Below are positions 16,980 to 24,713 of a stretch of 64,000 nt of DNA, piece after piece; position 1 is the stretch's first letter; the number at the start of each line of letters is the position of its first letter. The stretch is from Achromobacter pestifer (lineage in GTDB: Bacteria > Pseudomonadota > Gammaproteobacteria > Burkholderiales > Burkholderiaceae_B). The stretch is taken from positions 62,001 to 126,000 of the forward strand of contig NZ_CADIJX010000013.1 of NCBI RefSeq assembly GCF_902859625.1, read 5' to 3'. The notes beneath the pieces were generated by a model. It was not told where the DNA came from, did not search any database, and saw only the letters and a list, made by a program, of their open reading frames with translations. A program made the position numbers and the translations under genes.

Positions 16980-18769
16980 ACCCCCGCATCATCCTCTTCG
17001 TGTTCCTGGCGCTGCTGGCGCTGGGCCCGCTGGCCTTGCCGCCGTTCTATGTGACGCTGCTGAACTACATTGGCCTGTACGCGCTGGTCGCGCTGGGACT
17101 GGTGCTCTTGACCGGAGTCGGCGGGCTGACCAGTTTCGGGCAGGCCGCCTTCGTGGGCGTGGGCGCCTACACCACGGCGCTGCTCACCACCCGCGCCGAC
17201 TCCCTGCCCACGTGGCTGGCGTGGCTGGGCGCGTCGCCCTGGCTGACCTTGCTGGCGGGGCTGGTCTTGACGCTGGTCATCGCCTATCTGCTGGGCGCGA
17301 TCACGCTGAAGCTTTCCGGCCACTTCCTGCCGCTGGGCACCATCGCCTGGGGCCTGTCGCTGTACTTCGCCTTCGGTTCCGTCGAGGGCCTGGGTGGCCA
17401 CACCGGTATTCCGGACATCCCCGCCATCAACCTGTTCGGCTGGTCGCTGAACCAGGGCGGCAGCATCTATTACCTGATCTGGGCATTCCTGCTGGCGGCC
17501 GTCTGGTCCACGCAGAACCTGTTGGATTCACGCGAAGGCCGCGCCATCCGCGCGCTCAAGGGCGGTCGCGTGATGGCCGAATCGATGGGAGTGGACACCG
17601 CGCGTTCGCGCATGGTGATCTTCGTCATCGCCGCGTTGCAGGCCTGCGCATCGGGTTGGCTGTATGCACACATGCAGCGCTTCGTGAACCCCAATCCCTT
17701 CGGCTTGCAGATGGGCATCGAATACCTGTTCATGACCGTCATCGGCGGCGCGGGCCAGGTCTGGGGGGCACTGGTCGGCGCAGGCGTCTTCACGGTGCTC
17801 AAGCAATGGCTGCAAGACTGGATGCCCAAGCTGCTGGGGCAGACCGGCAACTTCGAGGTCATTGTCTTCGGCTTCGGCATGGTGCTGCTGCTGCACCGCG
17901 CACGCAGCGGCCTGTGGCCGGTGCTGACGCGCTGGATACCCGTCAAGAAGGCCGTGCGCCATGTGGACATGGATGCCGAGCCGCTGCCGCGCAAACCCAT
18001 GCCGCCGCGCGGCGAGGTGGTACTGCAAGCCGTGGACGTCACGCGCAAGTTCGGCGGCCTGGTCGCCAACAACGCGATGAACCTGGAGATCCGGGCCGGC
18101 GAGATCCTGGCGCTGATCGGTCCCAACGGCGCAGGCAAAAGCACGATGTTCAATCAGATATCGGGCGTGGACACGCCCACGTCGGGACAGGTCACGCTGC
18201 GGGGCCAGCCCGTGGCGGGCGCTGGCGCGCGCAAGATCGCGCGGCTGGGCCTGTCGCGCACCTTCCAGCATGTGCGCCTGCTTTCCCGCATGAGCGTGCT
18301 GGAAAACGTGGCCATCGGCGCGCATCTGCGCGGCCATCGCGGCGTGCTGCCGGCCGCCTGGCGGATGGACCGTCCCGAGGAATCCCGTCTGCTGGCCGAG
18401 GCCGCGCGCCAAGTCGAGCGCGTGGGCCTGGGCAAACATCTGCACGACGAAGCCGGTTCGCTCGCGCTGGGACAGCAACGCATCCTGGAAATCGCGCGCG
18501 CCCTGGCGTCCGACCCTTGCATTCTGCTGCTGGATGAACCCGCCGCCGGCCTGCGTTATCAAGAAAAGTGCGAACTGAGTGAATTGCTGAAGAAGCTGCG
18601 CGCCGAAGGCATGGCCATCCTGCTGGTCGAGCATGACATGGACTTCGTGATGGGCCTGGTGGACCGCGTGGTGGTCATGGACTTCGGCGAGAAGATCGCC
18701 GAGGGACTGCCCGCCGAAATCCAGCACAACCCCGCGGTGCTTGAAGCTTATCTGGGCGGAGTGGAATGA
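16976..18769 (+). CDS. Fused LivM-type permease and LivG-type ATP-binding protein
   Basis: 597 residues combining two importer parts. Residues 1-320 are a LivM-family permease with multiple membrane segments (LTGVGGLTSFGQAAFVGVGA motif). After a linker rich in proline and arginine near 335-345, the LivG-type ATPase begins (QAVDVTRKFGGL). Its Walker A is GPNGAGKST (382-390), the signature is LALGQQRILEIA and Walker B is ILLLDEPAAG. Such fusion keeps a 1:1 ratio and is common in these importers. Start and stop both overlap neighbours by four bases, so the four transporter genes are translated as a unit. Confidence 0.93.
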   Translation: MNPRIILFVFLALLALGPLALPPFYVTLLNYIGLYALVALGLVLLTGVGGLTSFGQAAFVGVGAYTTALLTTRADSLPTWLAWLGASPWLTLLAGLVLTLVIAYLLGAITLKLSGHFLPLGTIAWGLSLYFAFGSVEGLGGHTGIPDIPAINLFGWSLNQGGSIYYLIWAFLLAAVWSTQNLLDSREGRAIRALKGGRVMAESMGVDTARSRMVIFVIAALQACASGWLYAHMQRFVNPNPFGLQMGIEYLFMTVIGGAGQVWGALVGAGVFTVLKQWLQDWMPKLLGQTGNFEVIVFGFGMVLLLHRARSGLWPVLTRWIPVKKAVRHVDMDAEPLPRKPMPPRGEVVLQAVDVTRKFGGLVANNAMNLEIRAGEILALIGPNGAGKSTMFNQISGVDTPTSGQVTLRGQPVAGAGARKIARLGLSRTFQHVRLLSRMSVLENVAIGAHLRGHRGVLPAAWRMDRPEESRLLAEAARQVERVGLGKHLHDEAGSLALGQQRILEIARALASDPCILLLDEPAAGLRYQEKCELSELLKKLRAEGMAILLVEHDMDFVMGLVDRVVVMDFGEKIAEGLPAEIQHNPAVLEAYLGGVE

Positions 18770-19518
18770 TGACTGCGAATTTGCTGGAAGTGCGCGACCT
18801 GCACGTCGCCTATGACAAGGTGGAAGCCGTTTCGGGCATCAGCCTGACAGTCGGCGAAGGCCAGATCGTGACCGTGATCGGCCCGAACGGCGCAGGCAAG
18901 ACCACTCTGCTGTCCGCCATCATGGGGGTCCTGCCGTCGACCGGCCAGATCGTCTTCGGCGGCAAGGCCCAAGCGCACGCCGAGATCGAGGAAATGGTGG
19001 CGGCAGGCATGAACCTGGTGCCCGAAAAGCGCGAGCTCTTTGCCGAAATGACGGTGGAAGACAACCTGATGCTGGGCGCATTCCATCGCTTTCGCTGTGG
19101 CCTGCGCGATCAGGACAAGACGCTGGCCGAAGTCTATGAGCTGTTCCCGCGCTTGAAGGAGCGGCATGCCCAACTGGCCGGCACCCTGTCTGGCGGCGAA
19201 CGCCAGATGCTGGCGGTGGGCCGCGCGCTGATGGCCAAGCCACGGCTGCTGATGCTGGACGAGCCCAGCCTGGGGCTGGCGCCACGCATCGTGCGGGAAG
19301 TGTTCCGCATCGTCGCGCGGCTTCGCGAGATGGGGGTGTCCATCCTGCTGATCGAGCAAAATGCCCGCGCCGCGCTGCAAGTGGCCGATTACGCTTATGT
19401 GTTGGAAACCGGCACCGTCACGCTGGAAGGCCCGGCCGCGGAAGTGGCGGTGGATCCGCGCGTGATCGAGGTGTATCTGGGGCTGGGCCACGGCGCACCG
19501 GCCGCAACACCCGTCTGA
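18766..19518 (+). CDS. ABC transporter ATP-binding protein, branched-chain amino acid type (LivF-like)
   Basis: 250 residues, cytoplasmic ATPase of the importer. Walker A GPNGAGKTT (39-47), signature LSGGERQMLAVGRAL, Walker B LMLDEPSLGLA, and the LivF-typical VPEKRELFAEMTVEDNL region. Two ATGs stand in tandem at 18766 and 18769. The first overlaps the upstream stop. It is the last gene of the operon; a convergent glycosyltransferase gene follows 24 bases on. Confidence 0.93.
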   Translation: MMTANLLEVRDLHVAYDKVEAVSGISLTVGEGQIVTVIGPNGAGKTTLLSAIMGVLPSTGQIVFGGKAQAHAEIEEMVAAGMNLVPEKRELFAEMTVEDNLMLGAFHRFRCGLRDQDKTLAEVYELFPRLKERHAQLAGTLSGGERQMLAVGRALMAKPRLLMLDEPSLGLAPRIVREVFRIVARLREMGVSILLIEQNARAALQVADYAYVLETGTVTLEGPAAEVAVDPRVIEVYLGLGHGAPAATPV

Positions 19519-19534
19519 ATCCCCCGGCGTGCGT

Positions 19535-19553
19535 GCGTGGCCCTAGGCCACGC
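19535..19553. terminator. Hairpin between convergent genes (weak terminator candidate)
   Basis: GCGTGGCC (19535-19542) and GGCCACGC (19546-19553) form a perfect 8-bp stem around CTA, which is also the complement of the glycosyltransferase stop codon. No T-run follows on either strand, so intrinsic termination is uncertain. It may simply protect the converging transcript ends. Confidence 0.3.
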
Positions 19554-20478
19554 CGCGCCGGCGGTCGCGGCGGTACAGCGCATAGCCCACGGGCCACATC
19601 GCCGCCACCATGAACGTCGCCCACGGATTCGTCAGGCGATAGGCCTGAACCGCCGTCGGCACACCGGAATGCTTCAGATGCAGGCGGAACCGCGTGTAGC
19701 GGGCTGCCGCCATGATGAATTCTCGCGGCCGGAAGCGGAAGAATTCCAGGTGATGCTGCAACATGTCCCAGGCCAGCAGGTACAGGCCTTGCGCATTGTT
19801 GGCCACCGAAACCGCGCCCTGGCTCAGTCCGCCCGGGGTGTCGTGATAGGTGCGCACCACGCGGTTGATGAAGCGGCTGAGGTAACCCGCGCGGGCCACG
19901 GCCCACCACACCAGGCTTTCCGGCACAAAGCCGGCCACATCTTCGGGAAACGGATATTTCCTGAGAATGTCAGTGCGCATACAGCCGAATTTCTCTCCCT
20001 TGATGCGATAGCGGAAATACACGTCCACCGCCGTGCTGTCGAATACGTCCTGCGGATAGCGGTCGCCAACGATGCTGCCGTCGGGCCGGGCACACAAGCC
20101 GGTCACGGCCACGTAGGAGTCGCGCCGCGCGGGCGGGATGGCGTCCCATGCGTCTTTGAATGTGGCCAGCGCGTCGGGCGGCATCTCATCGTCGCTGTCC
20201 AGGGCAACGATCAATTGGCCGCGCGCTTCCCGCACTCCCCGGTTGAACGCGGTTTTCTTATGCTGATTGTTCTGCCAGACATAGCGGATTGGAAAATCGG
20301 CACGCGCCTGCCAATCCAGAATGGAATCGTGGGTGTTATCCGTGGAACCATCGTCCACCACCACCCATTCAAAGTCCCTGAATGTTTGCCGAGACAACGA
20401 TTCGTACACCCGGTGCAACGTGCCCGCACGGTTGTAGGTGGGCGTCAGAACAGTGAAAAATGTTGGTGTATCGGTCAT
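19543..20478 (-). CDS. Glycosyltransferase family 2
   Basis: 311 residues counted from ATG 20478. GT-A fold features: TPTYNRAGTL (12-21), DDGSTD (42-47) for nucleotide-sugar binding and the DSDD metal motif (94-97). A hydrophobic C-terminal stretch with basic flanks (WATFMVAAMWPVGYALYRRDRRR) could be a membrane anchor. A GTG at 20511 would add eleven residues, but they are not like the family start. It probably glycosylates a cell-surface polymer. It is alone, not next to lipopolysaccharide or capsule genes, so acceptor and sugar are unknown. Confidence 0.88.
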   Translation of the reverse strand: MTDTPTFFTVLTPTYNRAGTLHRVYESLSRQTFRDFEWVVVDDGSTDNTHDSILDWQARADFPIRYVWQNNQHKKTAFNRGVREARGQLIVALDSDDEMPPDALATFKDAWDAIPPARRDSYVAVTGLCARPDGSIVGDRYPQDVFDSTAVDVYFRYRIKGEKFGCMRTDILRKYPFPEDVAGFVPESLVWWAVARAGYLSRFINRVVRTYHDTPGGLSQGAVSVANNAQGLYLLAWDMLQHHLEFFRFRPREFIMAAARYTRFRLHLKHSGVPTAVQAYRLTNPWATFMVAAMWPVGYALYRRDRRRGVA

Positions 20479-20609
20479 GCCTGCTATGCCCCTTTGCGAT
20501 CTCCGTGCCACCGCTGCGGTCTTGGTCTATCTGTTTTCGCCTGAAGTGTAGGGGATATGCCTGCGCTATCCGATGCCATCGCATTCGAATTTGCAATCAA
20601 ATCTGACAA

Positions 20610-20652
20610 CCAATGCATTTTTCAGCGGATATCCCAGAATTTTGTGCATTGG
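20610..20652. promoter_or_regulatory. Inverted repeat upstream of lysR-type gene
   Basis: CCAATGCA (20610-20617) and TGCATTGG (20645-20652) are perfect 8-bp inverted arms 27 bases apart, ending 49 bases before the LysR-type ATG at 20702. It could be a pair of regulator contacts or an RNA hairpin. No known motif is recognised. Confidence 0.3.
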
Positions 20653-20701
20653 GCGGCGCGCGGGAGTGGCGTAAACTCGGGCGGCCAAATCCGGAACGCC
20701 T

Positions 20702-21682
20702 ATGGAAGCTTCGACCGTCCAGCTCAATGACATCGCCTTGTTCGTAGAGGTTGCCAAGCGCAAGAGCTTCAGCCTGGCCGCACGCGCGCTGGACATGCCC
20801 ACGTCCACACTGTCGCGCCGCATCAACGAACTGGAGCGCGCGATCGGCCTGCGGCTCATCAACCGCAATACGCGCAGACTGGACCTGACCGAAGCCGGCG
20901 CTGCCTACATGCGCCGCTGCCAAGGCCTGATCGACGAGGCGCGTCTGGCGCACGAGCAGTTGCTGTCACTGTCGGGCGGCCCGTCGGGCAACCTTCGGGT
21001 ATCCATGCCATATAGCCTGGCGATCTGGCTGCTGCCGGAAACCATCAACGACTTCACCGACCGCTATCCGGAAGTGGAGTGCGAATTCGACCTGAGCATG
21101 ATGACGGCGTCCGATGCACAAGGCACGCCGTTCGATGTGGTGCTGCGCTTTGGCCGCAACACCGACTATCCGCTGTCCACGGCGGACTCGGCCAATGGCA
21201 ACGGCGCCGCTGTCGCGCGCAACGACGGCGCCGTGGTGCAGGAACTCGTGTCCCTGGACAACTACTTGTACGCCTCCGACCGCTATCTGGAACGCTACGG
21301 CGAACCCAAGACGCCCGCCGACCTGACCCAACACCAATGCCTGCGCACGACCATCGACGACGCACATTCGCACTGGACGCTGCACAACGGCACGGTCAGC
21401 GAACGGGTGCCCGTCAGTGGCCACCTGGCCGCCAATAACATGAGCATCGCAGGCACCCTGGCCGGCCTGGATTTGGCGATCACGCGCATGCCGCACTGTC
21501 AGGCGCTGGACCCGATCATCAAGCGCAACTCGCTCAGGCGGGTGCTTGCGGGCTGGTCGGTAGACCCGATTTCCATCTATGTGGTGTATCCGTCCAGCAT
21601 CCAGCCGGCCAAGACCCGGGCGTTCATGGATTTCATCCTGCCAAAGCTGGGCCCGGCCCAGGACGCGCCGTCGCCGGGTTGA
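20702..21682 (+). CDS. LysR family transcriptional regulator
   Basis: 326 residues. Winged HTH at about residues 8-65 (FVEVAKRKSFSLAARALDMP, then STLSRRINELERAIGLRL), followed by the periplasmic-binding-like effector domain. Divergent from the glycosyltransferase gene and followed by a strong bidirectional terminator. No neighbouring operon suggests a target; the convergent small gene is separated by the terminator. The subgroup with TLSRRI and NRNTRRL often regulates local redox or efflux genes, but this is not a firm guide. Confidence 0.9.
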   Translation: MEASTVQLNDIALFVEVAKRKSFSLAARALDMPTSTLSRRINELERAIGLRLINRNTRRLDLTEAGAAYMRRCQGLIDEARLAHEQLLSLSGGPSGNLRVSMPYSLAIWLLPETINDFTDRYPEVECEFDLSMMTASDAQGTPFDVVLRFGRNTDYPLSTADSANGNGAAVARNDGAVVQELVSLDNYLYASDRYLERYGEPKTPADLTQHQCLRTTIDDAHSHWTLHNGTVSERVPVSGHLAANNMSIAGTLAGLDLAITRMPHCQALDPIIKRNSLRRVLAGWSVDPISIYVVYPSSIQPAKTRAFMDFILPKLGPAQDAPSPG

Positions 21683-21707
21683 ATCAGCGGCGCCAGAGCG
21701 GACATGC

Positions 21708-21749
21708 AAAAAAATCCCCGCCAGGCTTGCACCCGGCGGGGATTTTTTT
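21708..21749. terminator. Bidirectional rho-independent terminator
   Basis: A7-TCCCCGCC (21708-21722) pairs with GGCGGGGA-T7 (21735-21749) around a 12-base loop. The G+C-rich stem with A/T runs on both sides ends transcription both from the lysR-type gene on the plus strand and from the small basic-protein gene on the minus strand. Confidence 0.92.
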
Positions 21750-21765
21750 AGATCAGAAGCGTTGA

Positions 21766-21894
21766 TTAGACGCGCTTGATCTTTTCCAGCATCTTGAACA
21801 CACCCTTGGGCGACTTGACGAACAAGCGCTTGAAGGCCTTGCCCAGGCAACGGCGTTCCAGGGTGTTACGACGTACGCGTTTGCGTTCAGCCAT
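21766..21894 (-). CDS. Small, highly basic hypothetical protein (42 residues)
   Basis: MAERKRVRRNTLERRCLG is the start; the rest is equally rich in lysine and arginine, with one cysteine and no membrane segment. A good GGAGA ribosome site lies eight bases before ATG 21894, and the gene ends 16 bases before a strong terminator, so it looks like a complete, separately transcribed gene. In-frame upstream ATGs (to 21984) have no ribosome site. The charge suggests RNA or ribosome binding. I do not recognise the family and give no function. Confidence 0.7.
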   Translation of the reverse strand: MAERKRVRRNTLERRCLGKAFKRLFVKSPKGVFKMLEKIKRV

Positions 21895-22092
21895 GTTGAT
21901 TCTCCAGTTGAATTCGCGGAAATGAATTTGCGAAAAAATCGCCCGCACAACCGGAAACAGGGCTGGCGGAAAAAATTCGGACAACTTGGCATTTTAGCCT
22001 GAAATGCCAAGGCTGCGCCAATTGGGCGAAAAGCAGTGCGCAGGAAGGGAACTGCCATGCGTCCCTGAATTCCCCGGCCGCCCTTTCCGCCC

Positions 22093-23025
22093 TTAGCCTG
22101 CCACTGATTTCAGCCGTTCCCGGACCTGTTCAGCGCGCGGCAGCGGATCAACCGCGCCATAGCCCAACGTGGATAGCGCCGCGGCCGCGTTGGCATAGCG
22201 CACGGCGTCTTCCCAGGAATCGCCCTGGCAACGCCGGGCAAGCAGGCTGCCCGCGAAGCAATCGCCCGCACCGGTGGCGTCCACCGCCTCCACGCGCAAG
22301 GCCGCGACAGGCGTCCGGGCCTGGCCGTCGTCGATGATGGAACCGTCCTTGCCCAGTTTCAGCACCACCACGCCAGCCGCCCCGCCGTCGCGGATCCAGT
22401 CCAGCGTGCGTTCGGGATCGTCGTTGCCGGTCAGGTGCTGCATGTCGTCCATGCTGGGCAGGAACAGATCGGCTTCACGCATGGCTTCGCGCAAAGTGGC
22501 GCGGGCGCGGTCCACCGGCCACAGCCGCAGGCGCAGGTTGGAATCCAGGCTGACCTGCGTGCCGGCGGCGCGCGCCCGCGCGATGGCCGCGAACACCGTA
22601 TCGCAGGCGCTGGTGCTGATCGCCATGCTGATGCCCGACAGGTGCAGGAACCGGGCGCGTTCGATCAAGCCGCTGTCCAGCAGGGCCGGCGACATCAAGC
22701 TGGCGGCGGACCCCCGGCGCAGGTAGCTGAAGGCATGGCCGTCCGGGCCATGCTGCACGAAGTACAGGCCGGTATGCGCGTCGTTGTCCGTCTGCACGCC
22801 CGCCGTGTCCACGCCTTCGGAGCGCCACAAGTCCAGGAACTGCGCGCCGAAGGTGTCATTGCCCACGCGGGTCAGGTAGGCGCAACGCGCGCCTTGCCGG
22901 GCTGCGGCGATGACTGCGTTGGAGGTGTCGCCGCCAAAACCTTGCAGATATTGCAGTTGGCCCTTCTGCGTCTGGTTCAGTTCGACCAGTGGCTCGCCCA
23001 GCGCGACGATATCGAAATCAGCCAT
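22093..23025 (-). CDS. kdgK: 2-keto-3-deoxygluconate kinase (PfkB family)
   Basis: 310 residues of the ribokinase/PfkB family. Substrate loop GFGGDTSN (29-36) and anion hole/catalytic motif DATGAGD (249-255, D255 the base). Sequence style (ALGEPLVELNQ, RVGNDTFGAQF, LRRGSAASLMSP) fits 2-keto-3-deoxygluconate kinases. It overlaps the upstream aldolase gene by 8 bases, so kinase and aldolase are translationally coupled. Together they would turn KDG, or a related 2-keto-3-deoxy sugar acid, into pyruvate and a triose phosphate. The final gene of the minus-strand operon. Confidence 0.88.
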   Translation of the reverse strand: MADFDIVALGEPLVELNQTQKGQLQYLQGFGGDTSNAVIAAARQGARCAYLTRVGNDTFGAQFLDLWRSEGVDTAGVQTDNDAHTGLYFVQHGPDGHAFSYLRRGSAASLMSPALLDSGLIERARFLHLSGISMAISTSACDTVFAAIARARAAGTQVSLDSNLRLRLWPVDRARATLREAMREADLFLPSMDDMQHLTGNDDPERTLDWIRDGGAAGVVVLKLGKDGSIIDDGQARTPVAALRVEAVDATGAGDCFAGSLLARRCQGDSWEDAVRYANAAAALSTLGYGAVDPLPRAEQVRERLKSVAG

Positions 23026-23665
23026 GAGCGGCCTCGCGCGTGCGGGTGATCTGCGCGACCAGCGCCGCCGTGTCGCGCGCGGCGAATGCCGCCTTGTCGT
23101 ACAGATTGCTGCCGATGCCCACCAGCCCTGCGCCAGCCGCGAAATAAGCGTTCATGTTGTCTTGAGTGATGCCGCCGGTGGGGCAGAAGATGGTGTCCGG
23201 GTAGACCGACTTCAACGCAGCCAGATGCTTGGGGCCGCCGGTGTCGGCCGGGAACACCTTCACCACGTCCACGCCGGCGCGGCGCGCGGCCAGCACTTCG
23301 GTGGGGGTGAAGGCGCCCAGCAGGCACAGGGCGTCTGCCGCATGCGCCAGGTCCACGATTTCGGTCGCCAATGCGGGCGACACCAGGAAGTCGGCGCCGG
23401 CCACCAGCGCGTCACGCGCCTGGGCCTCGTCCAGCACGGTGCCCACGCCCAGCAGCAGGCTGGGGCCGTGCTTGTCGCGCAACGCGCGCACCAGGTCGGT
23501 GACACCGGGGATCGTCCAGGTCAGCTCCAGCGTGGTGCAGCCGGCCGCCACGGCAACTTCGGCGGCGTAGGCCGCGGTGGCCGCGTCCGTATAGCGCAGC
23601 ACGGGCACGACCCGGGCGGCCAACAGGGCGGATAGCTTGGAGGCGATGGGAGCGGATGCGGTCAT
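23018..23665 (-). CDS. KDPG/KDPGal-type 2-dehydro-3-deoxy-phosphosugar aldolase
   Basis: 215 residues, class I aldolase of the KDPG family. Glu47 in TTLELTWTIPG and Schiff-base Lys136 in VVKVFPAD are present, with the phosphate site region FCPTGGI. ATG 23665 has AGAGGA upstream; the longer frame to 23926 is an antisense overlap with the IclR gene. Lies between the IclR regulator and KDG kinase, which points to hexonate or hexuronate breakdown (eda or dgoA function). Which epimer is used cannot be told from sequence alone. Confidence 0.88.
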   Translation of the reverse strand: MTASAPIASKLSALLAARVVPVLRYTDAATAAYAAEVAVAAGCTTLELTWTIPGVTDLVRALRDKHGPSLLLGVGTVLDEAQARDALVAGADFLVSPALATEIVDLAHAADALCLLGAFTPTEVLAARRAGVDVVKVFPADTGGPKHLAALKSVYPDTIFCPTGGITQDNMNAYFAAGAGLVGIGSNLYDKAAFAARDTAALVAQITRTREAAHG

Positions 23666-23687
23666 GGAATTCCTCTGAGGCTGACGG

Positions 23688-24503
23688 TCAGACGCCGCCG
23701 GACGATGCCGGCAGGACGGCAAGTTTGGCCGCGGCGGCATCGCGCAGCCGCAGCAAGGGATCGATATAGGCGGCTTGCGGGTCGTCGCGCCGCCGGAACA
23801 GCAAGGTACTGACGCTGACGCCCGCCACGGGCCGGCCGGCGGCATCGCATAGCGCCACGCCGTAGCAAACGATGCCGGCTTCATTTTCCTCGTTGTCCAT
23901 GGCGTAGCCGCGGGCGCGGTCTGCATCCAGCACGGCGCGCAGCGCCGGCAGGCTGGTCACGGTGCCGGGCATGCGCGCCGGCAGCGGCAAATCGCGCAGC
24001 AGGCGTTCGCGCGCAGCCTCATCCAGCGCGGCCAGATAGGCTTTGCCGACCGCGCTGGAATGCAGCGCCACTGAAGCCCCCACGCGCGACACCATGCGCA
24101 CCGGGCCGGGGCTTTCCAGCTTGTCGATATAGATCATTTCCTGGCCAGCCGGCACGGCCAGGTGCACGGTTTCGCCGGTAGCGTCACGCAAAGCCTGAAG
24201 ATCGGGGGCCAAGGCGGCGCGCAGGTCGAACTGCGACCAGGCGCGGCTAGCCAATGACATCAGGCGCGTGCCCAGGCGGTACACGCCGCCGGTTTCAGCC
24301 ACCATGCCCTGCTCGGCCAGCGCCGCCACGATCCGATAGACGGTGGGACGGGGGTATCCGCAACCGCGCGCAAGCTGGGCGGCCGTGGGCGGGTGCGGCG
24401 CGTCGGCCACCGCCTGCAACACCGTCATGAACTTGGCAAACGCCGCAGCGCCCGCGACCTTGGTTTCCGACAAGAACGTCCCCAAATGATGGCAATCAGC
24501 CAT
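23688..24503 (-). CDS. IclR family transcriptional regulator of the aldolase/kinase operon
   Basis: 271 residues from ATG 24503. N-terminal winged helix (about 25-90; TAAQLARGCGYPRPTVYRIV) and C-terminal IclR effector domain (ETVHLAVPAGQEMIYIDKLE; GYAMDNEENEAGIVCYGVAL). Ribosome site at this start is weak, and the reading frame is open to 24689, so the start is uncertain. It is the first gene of the operon and so is probably autoregulated. A 21-bp perfect palindrome about 92 bases upstream is the likely operator. Confidence 0.87.
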   Translation of the reverse strand: MADCHHLGTFLSETKVAGAAAFAKFMTVLQAVADAPHPPTAAQLARGCGYPRPTVYRIVAALAEQGMVAETGGVYRLGTRLMSLASRAWSQFDLRAALAPDLQALRDATGETVHLAVPAGQEMIYIDKLESPGPVRMVSRVGASVALHSSAVGKAYLAALDEAARERLLRDLPLPARMPGTVTSLPALRAVLDADRARGYAMDNEENEAGIVCYGVALCDAAGRPVAGVSVSTLLFRRRDDPQAAYIDPLLRLRDAAAAKLAVLPASSGGV

Positions 24504-24562
24504 CAACAATGAATACGCAGAATTCGCAAGGCAAACAGCGCGAATGTCAGACGAATCTGCGA

Positions 24563-24582
24563 TACTGTTTATTTGTACAGCT
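24563..24582 (+). promoter_or_regulatory. LexA (SOS) box upstream of uvrA
   Basis: TACTGTTTATTTGTACAGCT contains CTGT-N8-ACAG with an AT-rich centre, matching the LexA consensus seen in proteobacteria (TACTGTATATATATACAGTA). It lies about 132 bases before the uvrA start in the divergent intergenic region. uvrA is a classical SOS gene, which makes the match credible. Confidence 0.75.
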
Positions 24583-24594
24583 ACTCCGCCTATT

Positions 24595-24615
24595 GCTGTC
24601 CATATTATGGACAGC
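24595..24615. promoter_or_regulatory. Perfect 21-bp palindrome, probable IclR operator
   Basis: GCTGTCCATA (24595-24604), a central T, then TATGGACAGC (24606-24615): ten-base arms with no mismatch. Located between the IclR and uvrA starts. IclR proteins bind such short palindromes near their own promoters. It also places a potential second control site close to the uvrA promoter. Confidence 0.6.
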
Positions 24616-24713
24616 TGACTCACAATATAGGCAATTATTCCATATCGCCGCGCTTGAAACCAGCGAAGGGTTATCGCTCGGACAGGCACCTACCTCAGGC
24701 TACGATACCGTCC

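Noticed and set aside
24595..24615. 21-bp palindrome considered as a second LexA box
   Set aside because: CTGT and ACAG are 11 bases apart instead of eight, and the arms match over their full length, which suits another regulator better.
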